NCBI RefSeq assembly: GCF_009727055.1
Contig: NC_052357.1
Span: 83,056,156 to 83,120,155, forward strand
Length of the DNA: 64,000 bases
Reading direction: 5' to 3'
Source of the DNA: Benincasa hispida
Taxonomy: Eukaryota > Streptophyta > Magnoliopsida > Cucurbitales > Cucurbitaceae
Within the stretch, counting starts at the first letter, position 1, and every line of letters begins with the position of its first letter. Both the position numbers and the translations under genes were made by a program. The notes beneath the pieces are model-generated. The model worked only from the letters and a program-made list of their open reading frames with translations. It was not told the DNA's origin and ran no database searches. Below, one piece after another: positions 24,601-36,030 of this stretch.

Positions 24601-27600
24601 CCTCTATAGTGCATTTATCTATCTTTATTTTTTTATGTATTCCTCGAGTCCAAGAGGTTTAACCCAAGGTTGAGAAGCCGAACTACTGTTTGCTTGTGTT
24701 TAGTAAATAACTCCATTTTGTGGGCCCAGGAGATGAGTTTTGGCATGTGAAGAATTAATTATCCCCTTTCACGTTTCCTTGCTTTGTCCCTGTTTCATAT
24801 TGTCAAAGCCACGTGCTCTTTTAAAGGTTGGCTTTAAAATCTTCTCAAGGGCTTCAACTCCCCTTGGGATACATCCAAATTAACCACCTTTCACTTTACA
24901 TTCACACTTTTAAGTCACCTAAAGATCAACAACCCATTCAGAAGTATCAACACTTTCATATTAACTGCTGGTTCACTCCAAAAATCTTCCTTTCTGGTAT
25001 TATATAGATAATGCTCCCCAACTATGGTGGATCACCCGCACAAGAAAGCAAAAAAAACCCTTCGTCTTCAATTTATTAGAGCTCTCTTTTGGTCTCTTTG
25101 GCAAGAGAAAAACCTTGGCGTCTTCAATACCAAATGATAGCTCTCCTTATAGAAGCTCCCTTTTTTGGCTCTTTCTTGTTGAAAAAATGGTTCTCATACA
25201 ACTATTGTATGAATCCTCCTATAACCCTTTTCCTCTTTTTTTCATTTTAATATAACCAATTGGAACAAACCTTTGTAGTATCCCTTGGTCTTGGGCTTGG
25301 CTTTCCTTCCCCTTAGTTTTATATCATTTATGAAATTGCTTTCTATTTGTTTTTGGGAAATTGTATATTATCAAATGAGGTTCTTTAGCCAAAGCAATAG
25401 GATCTTGAACAACGAAGAAAAGCCCTGCACTAGTTTCACTGCATCTCTCTCTCTCTCTCTCAAAACAAAAACAAAAACAAACAAACAAACAAACAAATGA
25501 CCAATTAACTTTTAGTTGTAACAGGGTATCAGTATCACAGAGCATTTCCTGGAATATCCACTATCAACACAACATATTAATTAAAAGAAGTACCTCAAGA
25601 GATGAGCTGCACCTTTCATGCATCATAGAGACAATGCTGAGGAAGTGAGATATAACTGATGGTAAGGTTTCATGAATACTAGGTTGGGATTTTATAGCAT
25701 TCTCAACCTGGAAAATATTATATGGCAATTTCAAATGTCAACTTAAAATAGAAGAGTAACATACAGCATTTCATTAAGAATAGCTAAAAACTTCCCAGTC
25801 TCCTTGTTTCTTTTAACTTCTGAGAATATTATGCTGAGATTTTAAAGCATTTTCGACCTGGAAAATCCTGAGGCTATTTCTAAAATTTCAACATACATAG
25901 AAGCATAACATATTGCATTCCGTTAAGCTAAAAATTTCTATTTTCTTTTTTTTTTTTTCCTCTTATTTTCCTTTTTCTTAAAAAGAAAAAAATTACTCCC
26001 TTACCTAAATAATCTGCAGCTAAAGCACCAGTAAAGTAAATAATAATTTAAAATATACATATACAAACAATTTTTACAATCAATCAATCAGCGGACAGAA
26101 AAGTTGCATATGCATTGCAGCCTGTTCTCAATTTCCAGTGTTGGTTTTGTAAACAATTATCATCTGTTTCTTGTTGTAATTATCTCTTACCTGAAGAGAT
26201 AATTGCTATAATAATCTAATAAACTTCCAACAATCATTATGACATCTGCTAGAGACAAATGGTCCACTATAACATCTAAAAATTCCACATTTGCAGTTGC
26301 ATCCATATAAATGTGAATTACTTTGAGAACCAGTTTGAACTTTAATTATCCAAAAGTTTGAGGTCTAAAGCAGCAGAGTACAAAACTTTAGACACATTAC
26401 ATGATCATTACAGGATGAGAACCAACAGGAACTACTAAGCAAGATGATTACCAGTATTCTAGTTAGATCTTCATTCTCATGACTATATATAGCACATATA
26501 TCAAGTAACTTTGGAAGGTCAAGCAACTTCTTTCCCTGCAGAAGGACTACATACAAAATTAGTGAACAACAGGTCACCACTATCACCAAATTGATATAAA
26601 CTCAGTTTCACTCTCCAGATGATGATCCTAGGACACATTTGAAGTTCTTCAAAATAATATATCCTCTTGATCAGACTAAAATTATTTTAGAAAAGAAGTC
26701 TACATTATTCTTCCAACAAACTGTTCGTATTTGTATAAACATGCACCAACAGTCAGCTGGCTACCATAACAGCAGAACCATGTCCATAACAGGTGCATCA
26801 TATTTCATCTAGCTCACCTCCAATTATTAAGTAAACTAAAAGTTTGAGCTGCTGATCATAGCCAAAAGGTATCAGCAGTTTCAAAGTACATAACAGGACC
26901 CAGAATTTTCCTCAAGACCCAAAGGCCTTCAAGCCTGGACGCCAGGTGACATCACAGGTCAAATGAAGTGAGATGCACAATGAACCAAAAAAAAAAAAGC
27001 ATTATAGAAGAGTACTAATAAAATAAATAATAATAATAGTGAAGTATTAGAGTGACTAAAAAGGAAAATCTTGGACCAAATAGGAAGAAAGATCTTAGAG
27101 AAGAACATTTATGTAAACGAATCTCAGAAGATAGTAGGGTTTAAATTAAGGAACCTCCTTCATCATTCAAGTGGATTCGTGAGCACATGGTTACCAGATG
27201 CATGTCTAAAGTGAGGTTGACTTACTTGACACTGAGCAGTACAACTAAGATGCACCTAGTGGCTATCCATGCTTTTAAAGAAGTGTCAGATTTTTCGTAG
27301 AATGTTAAACACGTGTGTTCCTGGTTATTGGAAAACCCGATGGTAAAAAAATGTCCCATCACCCGTATCACAGAACTAATATCATAAACAAGGTCGAAAT
27401 AAGTGACAACAAAATCTGCTCTGAAGCATTAAATTTCAAAATACTTCTCATAGAACCCCCTACGTTCCCTTCACTTATTTTTTTCTTCTCCAATAACTTA
27501 TGTTATATTTGATACGTAGCTGAACTCTTCTTGCTTTCATCAGATTGGATTTGTTCTCAAAACAAATACTAATGCTGGATTTAAAATAAATAATTGAATA

Positions 27601-30600
27601 ACATAATGATATGATAAACAATTAGGGGATATTTGAGCCCCCAACTTCTAGTGAGTGTAGTGGGTTATTATAGCCCACTCCATATTTGGGGCTCCAATTA
27701 TAATAGTTGGTTTTTCCAACTATCATAATCTACAATTAACTACAATATTAATTATTGAAAATGTTGTTTAGCGCTAAGGGTATTTTAATCTTTTTACGTG
27801 GTGTTTACAGTCTAGGGTTTCATCCCTTGGTTATTTATACTTGTCCCTGTATTGTGTACTATGTATCAGAAATTAATAAAAAACAACTCTTATCGTGGTT
27901 TTTTCTTCCTGGTCTAGGGTTTTCCACGTAACTCTGGTGTTTTTCTCTTCTACCCTTATTTTTCAATATGGTATCAGAGCATGATGATGAGACTGTAGCT
28001 AGAATAGCAGAGATTCAGTCGTCAACCCTAACAAGGGATGGAACTCCAGTGGAAAGTTCTCAAAAGTGCTGAAATTAGGGCTGTCTCGACCAATATTTAT
28101 GCTCGTTACTTGGACCATTACAGATCCAGCCGTTCGTAGGGCAGACAACCGCCAATCGAATAGACTCGACCGACCATGCCTCTTCAGTCGCACAGCCGTA
28201 CAGTGGGGCGTCGAGCGATTCCTCTAGCCGCCGATCGCTCCAGCGGCCGTCGGAGGTCCTCCATCGCAGCCGTCGACTCTGCCCGGTCAAAGCCAGGTCA
28301 CCATTCGCAGCCTAGATGCCGCCGATCTTCCATCATCTTCATCGCAGCAATATGGTATCGACGCCGTCAGCCTTCCAGGTCAAGTTTTCTCTTCCTCTCT
28401 GCCCAGTCATTCGAACCAGCCGGTCCAGCCGAACCCGATCCAATCGAACCAACGGGTCCAACCAAACCCAGTCCAATAAGCCTTCTTTCCCCACATTTTT
28501 TTCTCTGGTCAGCCGGCTCATCAAGCATCTTTTCCCATGCTAGCAGAAACCAATTTTTCAAGGGTTCATGGGCAGGAACAACCTACGGCAGATTTTAGTG
28601 GGACCATTGGGTTTCAACATCAACTGGCAAATTTGCAATAGCAAATTTCTGCGCTTGGGGCAGCCGTTAGATCCATCGCCAATCCGTCGACTGACTTTCA
28701 TCCAGATACATATCCGGGATTTCCGTTATGTTCAGAAACTCCGGTAACTGCTTACCCCACTTTACCTTTTGCAAGCATTATGTATGGTTCTGTGAGTAAT
28801 TATGTAGGAATATCTATCAGTGAAAAACTTAACGGCCAGGACTATTTTTCTTGGTCGCAATCTGTGAGAATGGTCTTTGAAGGACGACACAAGTTCGAAT
28901 ATCTAACCGGGGAGATACCCAGACTGAACCTTGGGGATCCTCAGGAACATATATTGAAGGGGGAGGATTCTCTCCTCCACTCGATTTTAATAAACAGTAT
29001 GGAACCCCAGATCGGGAAGCCACTCCTTTACTCGGCATCGGCTTGGGATATTTGGGAAGCTGTCCGAAAACTATATTCGAAGAGGCAGAATGCTTCACGA
29101 CTTTATATATTGAGGAAACAGGTGCATGGGTGCAAGCAGGGGACTCTTGATGAAATATCCTATTTCAATAAATTATCACTATTGTGGCAAGAAATGGATC
29201 TGTGTCGGGAAATAGTTTGGAATTGCCCAGTGGACGGGGTGCAATATTCGAAGATTGAGGAGGCTCACCGCGTATATGATTTTCTAGTTGGCTTAAACTC
29301 GAAATTTGATGGCGTTCGGAGTCGAATTTTGGGACAAAGACCAATGCCGTCCCTGATGGAACTTTGCTCAGAAGTCAGATTAGAAGAGGATAGAACCAGT
29401 GCTATGAATGGTACAACAACCACCGCCTTAGACCTGTCTCTTATACACATCTAGATGTGTATAAGAGACAGGTCTAGGGTTTCTTACCTTTGGTTATATA
29501 ATATTGTCCAATCAGATACTCCTCAGTCCTTTAGTTTCTTTGTTGAGGGGGATGAATCCTGGATCCTTGACTCTGGAGCATCTGACCACTTAACCGGATC
29601 ATCTGATCAATTCCTCTCCTATTATCCAAGCGTTGGATATGAGAGAATACGAATTGTAGATGGGTCTTTTTCCCCCGTTGTTGGAAAAGGTCACTTATCT
29701 CCGATTCAGGGATTGATTTTACATAATGTTTTACATGTGCCAAAGATATCTTACAATTTGCTATCGGTCATTAAAATAACCAGAGATTTGAACTGCAAAG
29801 TTGTTTTCTCACCAGATGATGTTTTGTTTCAGGACCTGAGCTCAGGGAAGACGATTGGAACTGCCTGACACAATAGGGGGCTCTATTTCCTCTCTGATGA
29901 TGCTTATTCTAGGAGTTTGTCTAGGTCTAGTTTATTGTCTTCTCTTATTGTTTCTTAAACTTATTTTTAATTCTAGCACTTTCGGCTTGGACATCCAAAC
30001 ATTCATTATATGAAATATCTGTTTCCCCACTTATTTTGTAATGTGAATGTGTCGTCTTTATCTTGTGATGTTTGTATTCGTGCAAAGCAGCCCAGAGCCT
30101 CCTTTACTTCACAACCCTATAAACCTTTCCGACCCTTCCATTTGATACATAGTGACATTTGGGGTCTGTCTAATGTTACAACTATATTGGGAAAACGGTG
30201 GTTTGTCACCTTCATAGATGATCACATTCATCTTATATGGGTGTTTCTTCTTACAGACAAATATGAAGTAACGGAGGTATTTCAACAGTCCTATACTACC
30301 GTTGAAACTCATTTCAATACCAAAATCGTCATTCTTCGGAGTGACAATAGACATGAATTTATTAATCAGTCCCTCCGTGAGTTTTTAACATCTAAAGGTA
30401 TCATCCACCAAAACTCCTGTGCCTATACCCCTCAGCAGAATGGGGTGGCTGAACGAAAAAATCGCCACCTTATTGAAGTAGCCCGATCTCTCATGATACC
30501 TGCTTCCCTACCCTCGTATCTGTGGGGAGATGTTGTACTTACTACAGCTCATCTCATCAATCGGATGTCGTCCCGTGTGCTCAAATTCCAAACCCCTTTA

Positions 30601-33600
30601 GAATGTTTTAAAGAGTCCTTTTCGTCCAGTCGTCTTTTTCCAGATGTTCCTCTTCGGGTGTTTGGCTATACTGTTTTTGTTCATAATCACGATCCCCACC
30701 AGAGCAAATTTGCTCATCGGGCCCAAAAATGTGTTTGTTGGGTATCCACTCCATCAACGGGGATACAAGTGTTTTCAGCCTTCCTCTCTAAAATATTTTG
30801 TCACCATGGATGCCACCTTTCAAGAGGACAAACCCTTTTTTCCCGTTAGTCCTCTTCAGGGGGAAACCACAAGTGAAGAGGCTAACGCATCTACCTACTC
30901 TGTTCCTTTAGATCTATTTCCAGAGTCTATTCCTGAAATAAATGATCCCGTCCTCCCTACAAAACAAGTACCTTAGATAATCTACTATAGGAAGAATCTC
31001 CGAAAGGAAATAGTTCCCCTTGTTGCTCTGCCAGAAGGTGTTCAAGAGTCAGAACCAAAACCGGCTCAAGGTACCTCTATTTTTTATGATAATGAATGTG
31101 TTGAAAGTGATGTAGTGAACTCTAACGAAGTCAAGATTGATGGTAGTGGTGAATTGCCAAGAGATACATAGGAAACTGAAAATGTGCAATCAGTTGGTAC
31201 AGATGAACAGGTAGCCAAGACCAATGAGATTAATGCTACCTTGGATTTATCGATTGCCCTACAGAAAGGTACAAGGTCGTGCACCAAGCACTTTATGAAA
31301 AACTTCTTGTCCTACAGTAACTTGTCTACAAGATTTAAAGCTTTCACTACCAGCCTGGACAACGTGATGATTCCAGACAATGTGCATAAGGCTCTGGAAG
31401 TTCCTGAATGGTGAGCCGCAATTATGGAGGAGATGCGGGCCCTTAAAACAAACAGAACGTGGGATCTGGCAGTTCTTCCGAAAGGTAACAAAACAGTAGA
31501 ATGCAAGTGGGTGTTCACTATCAAATACAAGTCTGATGGGACTCTCGATAGATATAAGGCCAGGTTAGTTGCAAAAGGATTCACTCAGACATATGGGGTG
31601 GATTACTCAAAAATCTTCTCACCTGTGGCAAAACTTAACATTATTCGTGTTCTTCTCTCCATTGCCGTTAATCAAGACTGGCCCTTACACCAGTTGGATG
31701 TGAAAAATGCATTTTTGAATGGTAAGTTGGAAGAAGAGGTCTATATGAACTTATCTCCAAGTTTTGAAGCACGGTTTGGCAATCAAGTTTGCAAATTAAA
31801 GAAGTCTCTGTATGGCCAAAAGCAGTCTCCTAGAGCCTGGTTTGATAGGTTCACTATATTTGTCAAATCTTAGGGGTTTGTTCAAGGGCATTCTGATCAT
31901 ACCTTGTTCACTAAGAGGTCAACATCAGGGAAAATAGTTGTTCTAATTGTCTATGTTGATGATATTATCCTATCAGGGGATGATTCAGCTGAGATTGGCA
32001 GGTTGAAACAAAGGATGGCAGATGAGTTCGAGATTAAAGATCTTGGTGACTTGAGATATTTCCTAGGCATGGAGGTAGCAAGATCAAAGGAAGAGATCTC
32101 AGTGTCTCAAAGAAAATATACACTAGACTTGTTGAGAGAAACTGGAATGACAGGGTGCAAACCTGCAGATACACCGATAGAAGTCAATAGCAATTTGGTA
32201 GAATCAGTAGATGATGTTCCGGTTAACAAGGAAAGATATCAACGGCTTGTGGGGAAGCTGATCTATCTTTCGCATACCAGGCCTGATATATCGTATGCAG
32301 TTAGTTTGGTCAGTCAGTTTATGCAGGCTCCTTATGAAAGACACATGAAGGCAATTACGCGGATTCTGAGATATTTGAAGTCTACGCCTAGAAAAGGCTT
32401 GGTATTCAGAAAACATGACAAAAGATGCATTGAGGCTTACACAGATTCAGACTGGGCTGGTTCTATTATTGATAGGAATCTACCTCTGGATATTGTACTT
32501 TTGTGTGGGAAATTTAGTTACCTGGCGGAGTAAGAAGCAAGGTGTCGTGGCTAGGAGCAGTGTCGAAGTAGAGTACAGAGCTATGAGCCTTGGAATTTGT
32601 GAAGAACTTTGGTTGAAAAAGGTTTTGGTAGATCTCATTAGGAAAGTCATGACCTGATGAGACTTTATTGTGATAATAAGGTTGCCATTAAATATTGCTA
32701 ACAATCTTGTTCAACATGACAGAACCAAACATGTTGAGATCGACCAACACTTCATCAAAGAGAAACTAGATAACGATAGTATCTGCATTCCTTATGTTTC
32801 GTCCAGTCAACAGATTGCGGATGTCCTCACCAAAGGGTTGCCGAGACACGACATTTGACACCTGTGTTAGTAAGTTGGGTCTCATTGATATCTACGCCCC
32901 AACTTGGGGGAGTGTTGAAAATGTTTGTTAGCCCTAAGGGCATTTTAGTCTTTTTACGTGGTGTCTACAGTTTAGGGTTTCATCCCTTGGTTATTTATAC
33001 ATATCCTTGTATTGTGTACTGTGTATCAGAAAAATTAATAAAAAACTCTTATCGTGGTTTTTCTTCCTGGTCTAGGGTTTTCCATGTAACTCTGGTGTTT
33101 TTCTCTTCTACCCTTATTTTTACATATCTATATTTCAAATCCCTCTTTGTTTCAATATTTACTAATTATTTGTTAGGTACTTAAGCACCTTGGAGAACCA
33201 CACCCCAAAAGATAGCTATTGGGATGGGAGAGTCGGGCCACTTAAGAACCACATTGGTCATCCCATTCTAACCCAAGTGGGACAAAGGCATCCATACTAC
33301 CATGGTTCCTAATAATACCCCATCCTCAGAATCGATGTCCCGGCGGCTACTCCGGCGGTACTTCACTCGGCCACACCTAGTCAAAACCCTCCGATAGTTC
33401 CACTTCGGATTGTCGGCAACTGGCTCTGATACCATTGTTAGGTACTTAAGCACCTTGGAGAACCACACCCCAAAAGTTAGCTATTGGGATGGGAGAGCCA
33501 AGCCACTTAAGTACCACATTGGTCATCCCATTCTAACCAATGTGGGACAAAGGCATCCCATACTACTGTGGTTCCTAACATTGTTACAGTATTTGCTATT

Positions 33601-35107
33601 TCCTACCCATTCTCTCTTTCTCTTTTTGTTAAAGTGTTTACTATTTCCTACGCAAACTAAAATAATCTGCACTATAAACAAAAACTATTATTACACAAAC
33701 CAAAATAGTTTGTGTAAAAGAACACAGACTATCAAAACCTACAAATTATCATAACCCATAGACTATAATAAGCACTAACTATATTAACCAACTCAGTGCC
33801 TAAAACACTCCATCCTTATAGATAGTGTTTATAGCCACGCAAAAAACTATATTGATATCCTGAACTATATAGCTCTACAAGGCCATGTTAAAATAGACAC
33901 AATGAGTGAAATTACCTCCATGATCTTTTAAACTGAGGCTATCAGCAGCTCGTGCACCAGGATCCCTATTGGAAGACCTGCAAGAAGAAGGTTTTAGAGG
34001 GAAAAACATCTGCTGTTAGCCATTCAGCTTTGCAATAATGTTCAATGTGAATAAAACTTGGTACTTTGTAATGGAACTTACATCCGGTATAATACCATAA
34101 AAACACGGCGGCTTAATTCATATTCTCCGACGATGACACCTGCAACTATTCCATTTGCTCCACGATGTGGAAAATCATACCATCTACTCCTGAATTTTAG
34201 GAAGCTATCGAGAAATTCATGCAAGGAAGTATCCATAGCCACTGAAAGAAATACAAGCAAAGGATCAGAAGAATCAGTCGATTGGCGGACGATCACGCTG
34301 TATCCACCTTTATCAATACATCATAATCAGATAACAAGACTTAATGCATCCTAAAAGAGACAAGCACCACCTAGGGAGCACTTTTAAGGAAGGATATAAG
34401 GAGACAATCCTCCACCATTGTTTCCTTAATACCATCAAAGTATACTCAGTATAAGCATACGATACCAATCAATAGCAAAATCACAAAACACATTCCCACA
34501 AGTTCTGTTAATTATTACTGAATAAAAAAGGCGATTAATTTGAGAAGCACGTGCTCAGAAATGTATTCCAAATACCTTCCCTCCAAAACTCTTTCGCACT
34601 CAACTTGAGCAGCCGAGACAACTCTCTGTTCAAAAGGTCTACAACTCTTTGAGATTCCATCGGATCCAATGCTCCTGCTTCGGCACGAAGACCAGTGGCA
34701 ACGGCCTCGTCCTTTTACACATCTAGATGTGTATAAGAGACAGTACTAGACCTGATATATCGTATGCAGTTAGTTTGGTCAATTAGTTTATGTAGGCTCC
34801 TTATGAAAGACACATGGAGGCAGTTACNCTCGTCCTGTGGCAAGTAATTCACGAAACTGCCACCACTAGCTCTGCTAGACACCCAATCTCCATTTGCACC
34901 CATCTGAATCCTACTCGTTGATGGCGCGGCAGAAGTGGTTACAGCAGCAGAATCGGAGGGCTTAGGCAGCGATTGTCTGAGAGAAGACGAAAGGGTAGGT
35001 TTAGGGTTGGGGAGTTCATTTGTGGATTGATTTTGATTCTTGGGGATGTACTTCTTTTGGTCTTTCCTTAAACCCTTGTTTCCATCGTGGTTGTAACGAT
35101 TAGACAT
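21679..35107 (-). CDS. ASCC2: ASCC2-like CUE-domain protein (ASC-1 complex subunit 2 homologue)
   Basis: Nine minus-strand exons join in phase: 35107-34576 (broken by an assembly artefact at 34713-34835), 34241-34082, 33977-33916, 26546-26452, 25707-25594, 24230-24165, 23976-23879, 23766-23348 and 22871-21679. Without the 123 bp artefact the product is about 871 residues. Markers include [12 protein letters not shown] near residue 90, [60 protein letters not shown] and a CUE ubiquitin-binding domain at about 520-565 ([20 protein letters not shown]). The Arg/Gly-rich tail has [14 protein letters not shown] and ends [14 protein letters not shown]2 and yeast Cue3 bind ubiquitin through CUE and act with an ASCC3-type helicase in ribosome quality control and alkylation repair; a plant role is inferred. 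Intron 3 (7.4 kb) holds Copia and TRIM insertions. Start chosen at [12 protein letters not shown], the first ATG of the conserved frame. Confidence 0.87.
27753..27965 (+). repeat. Copia 5' LTR
   Basis: It is homologous to 32913-33124. Shared blocks include TTTTTACGTGGTGT, AGGGTTTCATCCCTTGG and CTTCCTGGTCTAGGGTTTTC. Confidence 0.85.
27969..27980 (+). other. Copia primer-binding site
   Basis: TGGTATCAGAGC three bases after the 5' LTR is complementary to the 3' end of initiator tRNA-Met, the usual primer for plant Copia elements. Confidence 0.8.
28780..29433 (+). pseudogene. Copia gag fragment
   Basis: The frame from ATGTATGGTTCTGTG contains [19 protein letters not shown] (the conserved gag N-terminal motif), [27 protein letters not shown] and [19 protein letters not shown]. 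These are standard plant Copia gag features. It stops abruptly in the adapter sequence. The CCHC zinc knuckle that should follow before the protease is missing, most likely lost in assembly. Confidence 0.8.
29434..29471. other. Nextera mate-pair junction adapter (assembly artefact)
   Basis: Positions 29434-29452 are CTGTCTCTTATACACATCT, and 29453-29471 are its exact reverse complement AGATGTGTATAAGAGACAG. These are two Tn5 mosaic ends joined head to head, which is the circularisation junction adapter of Nextera mate-pair libraries. It is not genomic. Frames crossing it read LSLIHI on one side and MCIRDR on the other, a well-known contamination signature. The two sides are distant ends of one library fragment wrongly joined in the consensus. 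Confidence 0.97.
29472..32857 (+). pseudogene. Copia protease, integrase, reverse transcriptase, RNase H (broken)
   Basis: Domains appear in order. Protease: [13 protein letters not shown] near 29561. Integrase (30010-30850): [14 protein letters not shown] and [11 protein letters not shown] give a DDE-type triad. Reverse transcriptase (about 31424-32250): [33 protein letters not shown] and the catalytic YVDD near 31953. RNase H: YTDSDWAG near 32440, with [14 protein letters not shown] near 32730. Several stops and frameshifts interrupt it (near 29866, 30850, 31410, 31871 and 32500), so the polyprotein cannot be made from this copy. Confidence 0.85.
32913..33124 (+). repeat. Copia 3' LTR
   Basis: It begins TGTTGAAAATG and ends TTTTTACA. 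It is preceded by a polypurine tract and homologous to the 5' LTR. Confidence 0.85.
33171..33580 (-). mobile_element. TRIM (terminal-repeat retrotransposon in miniature)
   Basis: Two direct repeats of about 143 bp (33171-33314 and 33436-33580) start TGTTAGGTACTTAAGCACC and end GGTTCCTAAC/TA-like. They flank only about 121 bp. GGCTCTGATACCA (33422-33434), directly before the second repeat, is the complement of the tRNA-Met primer-binding site, so the element reads on minus. The flanks TTATT (33166-33170) and TTGTT (33581-33585) look like a 5 bp target duplication with one change. There is no coding capacity. It sits 46 bp beyond the Copia 3' LTR within the same host intron. Confidence 0.8.
34713..34835. 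other. Chimeric gap-fill insert in ASCC2 exon 1 (assembly artefact)
   Basis: The segment holds the tail of one mosaic end (ACACATCT, 34717-34724), a complete second mosaic end AGATGTGTATAAGAGACAG (34725-34743), 84 bp of Copia RNase H-region sequence (34744-34827) and an N (34828). The Copia piece matches 32275-32358 with a handful of differences. The host sequence CTCGTCC is duplicated on both sides (34706-34712 and 34829-34835). Deleting 123 bp rejoins the exon in frame through the conserved NYLPQDEAVATG. A mate-pair read from another Copia copy was probably used to close a gap. Confidence 0.93.
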
Positions 35108-35320
35108 TCTGAATTCAGATGGCTGGCGGTGGTGATCGGATAGGAAGAAGAGAGCGCCGGGTGGAGAGGAGGAAGAGGAAGACGAATCGGTTGGCTTCCT
35201 AATTTATACCTTTCTTCGGCTTTGTAATTGGTGGCTGGCGACTGCCAAACCGAACTTTGTGTTTGGAATTCTACTTTGGACTACGACGAGCGGAATCTGT
35301 TTTTAGAATTGAATCAAAGT
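35108..35320 (-). promoter_or_regulatory. 5' UTR and proximal promoter of ASCC2-like gene
   Basis: Only about 213 bp separate the start codon from the end of MULE-2. The sequence is GA/CT-rich near the ATG (GGAGAGGAGGAAGAGGAAGA on plus) and AT-rich further out. A TATA-like element on minus is suggested by TTTATA complementing TATAAA near 35201-35207, but is not certain. Confidence 0.4.
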
Positions 35321-35814
35321 GGAAAAATTTCACGAAATGATCCAAAAATAAAAAAAAAATCTACCATATTTTTTCCTATTAACTTTTCTATCATTGATAT
35401 TTTGCCCATGTAAAATTTCAAAGTTATCCCCAATTTTAAAAAGTTTCGAACCAAAGTCTTCTATATTCTTCTTTCAACCATATCTCAAGCATTCATTCAA
35501 TATATATTCAATGCAGCACCAACATTCCACAAAAGCATCTATTTCCAACTAATATTCTATCAATAGCATTGAATAACATTAGTATGAATAGAATAGAAGG
35601 TCAATCTCAGTATTCACTTGAATTCCCCATGAAATTCTCCAATTGTTCTCTTGAAGTGTTCTCTCAGAGTTTCAGTACAACATCCTCATCGATCACTTAC
35701 ATCATCAGATTCAGAAATGGAGAGAATGTAAGTGATATTCTACAATATTTCTTGTCCCAAATTGCTTTCATAATAAGCGTCGTTTAGCATTAAATGAACT
35801 ATCGTATAGTAATA

Positions 35815-36030
35815 TATACACAATCATTCATTATAATATAAACGATCGTTCATGAATTACTAGACAGACGTGTAGTAAGTTATAAACGATCGTGTAGTAA
35901 TTTATAAATGATCGTATAGTACTGTATAAATGATTGTTAAAAAACTTATATACGATCGCATATACAATACTAAGGGAACACTTATAAATAGTTAGGCGAT
36001 CACTTATCAATTACTGGATGATTTCTTAAA
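35815..36030. repeat. GATCG palindrome repeat, stretch 1
   Basis: About ten short units built on AAACGATCG/ATGATCGTATAGTA (for example TATAAACGATCGTTCATG) lie in the leader of the transposase gene. Confidence 0.7.

Larger units (their letters stand above)
27753..33124 (+). mobile_element. Ty1/Copia LTR retrotransposon, defective
   Basis: Two LTRs of about 212 bp (27753-27965 and 32913-33124) flank gag, protease, integrase, reverse transcriptase and RNase H reading frames in Copia order. A primer-binding site TGGTATCAGAGC (27969-27980) follows the 5' LTR, and a polypurine tract (TTGGGGGAG, 32904-32912) precedes the 3' LTR. By eye the LTRs are roughly 93% identical, so the insertion is old. 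The 5' LTR begins TA rather than TG. No clear 5 bp target duplication was found. The element lies sense-on-plus inside intron 3 of the minus-strand ASCC2-like gene, so its orientation is opposite to host transcription. The assembly of its gag-protease boundary is false (see 29434-29471). Confidence 0.85.
27625..33810. mobile_element. Possible MITE split by nested retroelements
   Basis: The right part (33581-33805, read on minus) begins near GTGTTTTAGGCACTGAGTTGG. It has repeated TTATTATAGTCTATGGGTTA-type segments typical of cucurbit MITE-like sequences. The left part (27625-27752) begins GGGGATATTTGAGCCCCCAA and has TTATTATAGCCCACTCC and ATTATAATAGTTGG. The two ends are weakly complementary, and the Copia and TRIM elements lie between them. 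The boundaries and target duplication are not established. Confidence 0.35.

Noticed and set aside
28176..28598. 140-codon frame before Copia gag
   Set aside because: It lies in the untranslated leader of the Copia element, with no domain and overlapping frames on both strands.
33422..33434. tRNA-related sequence
   Set aside because: It is only the primer-binding-site complement of the TRIM, not a tRNA gene; no cloverleaf surrounds it.
35815..36030. CRISPR-like array of short repeats
   Set aside because: Spacers are repetitive and AT-rich, repeats are degenerate palindromes and the host is a plant; it is a transposon minisatellite.
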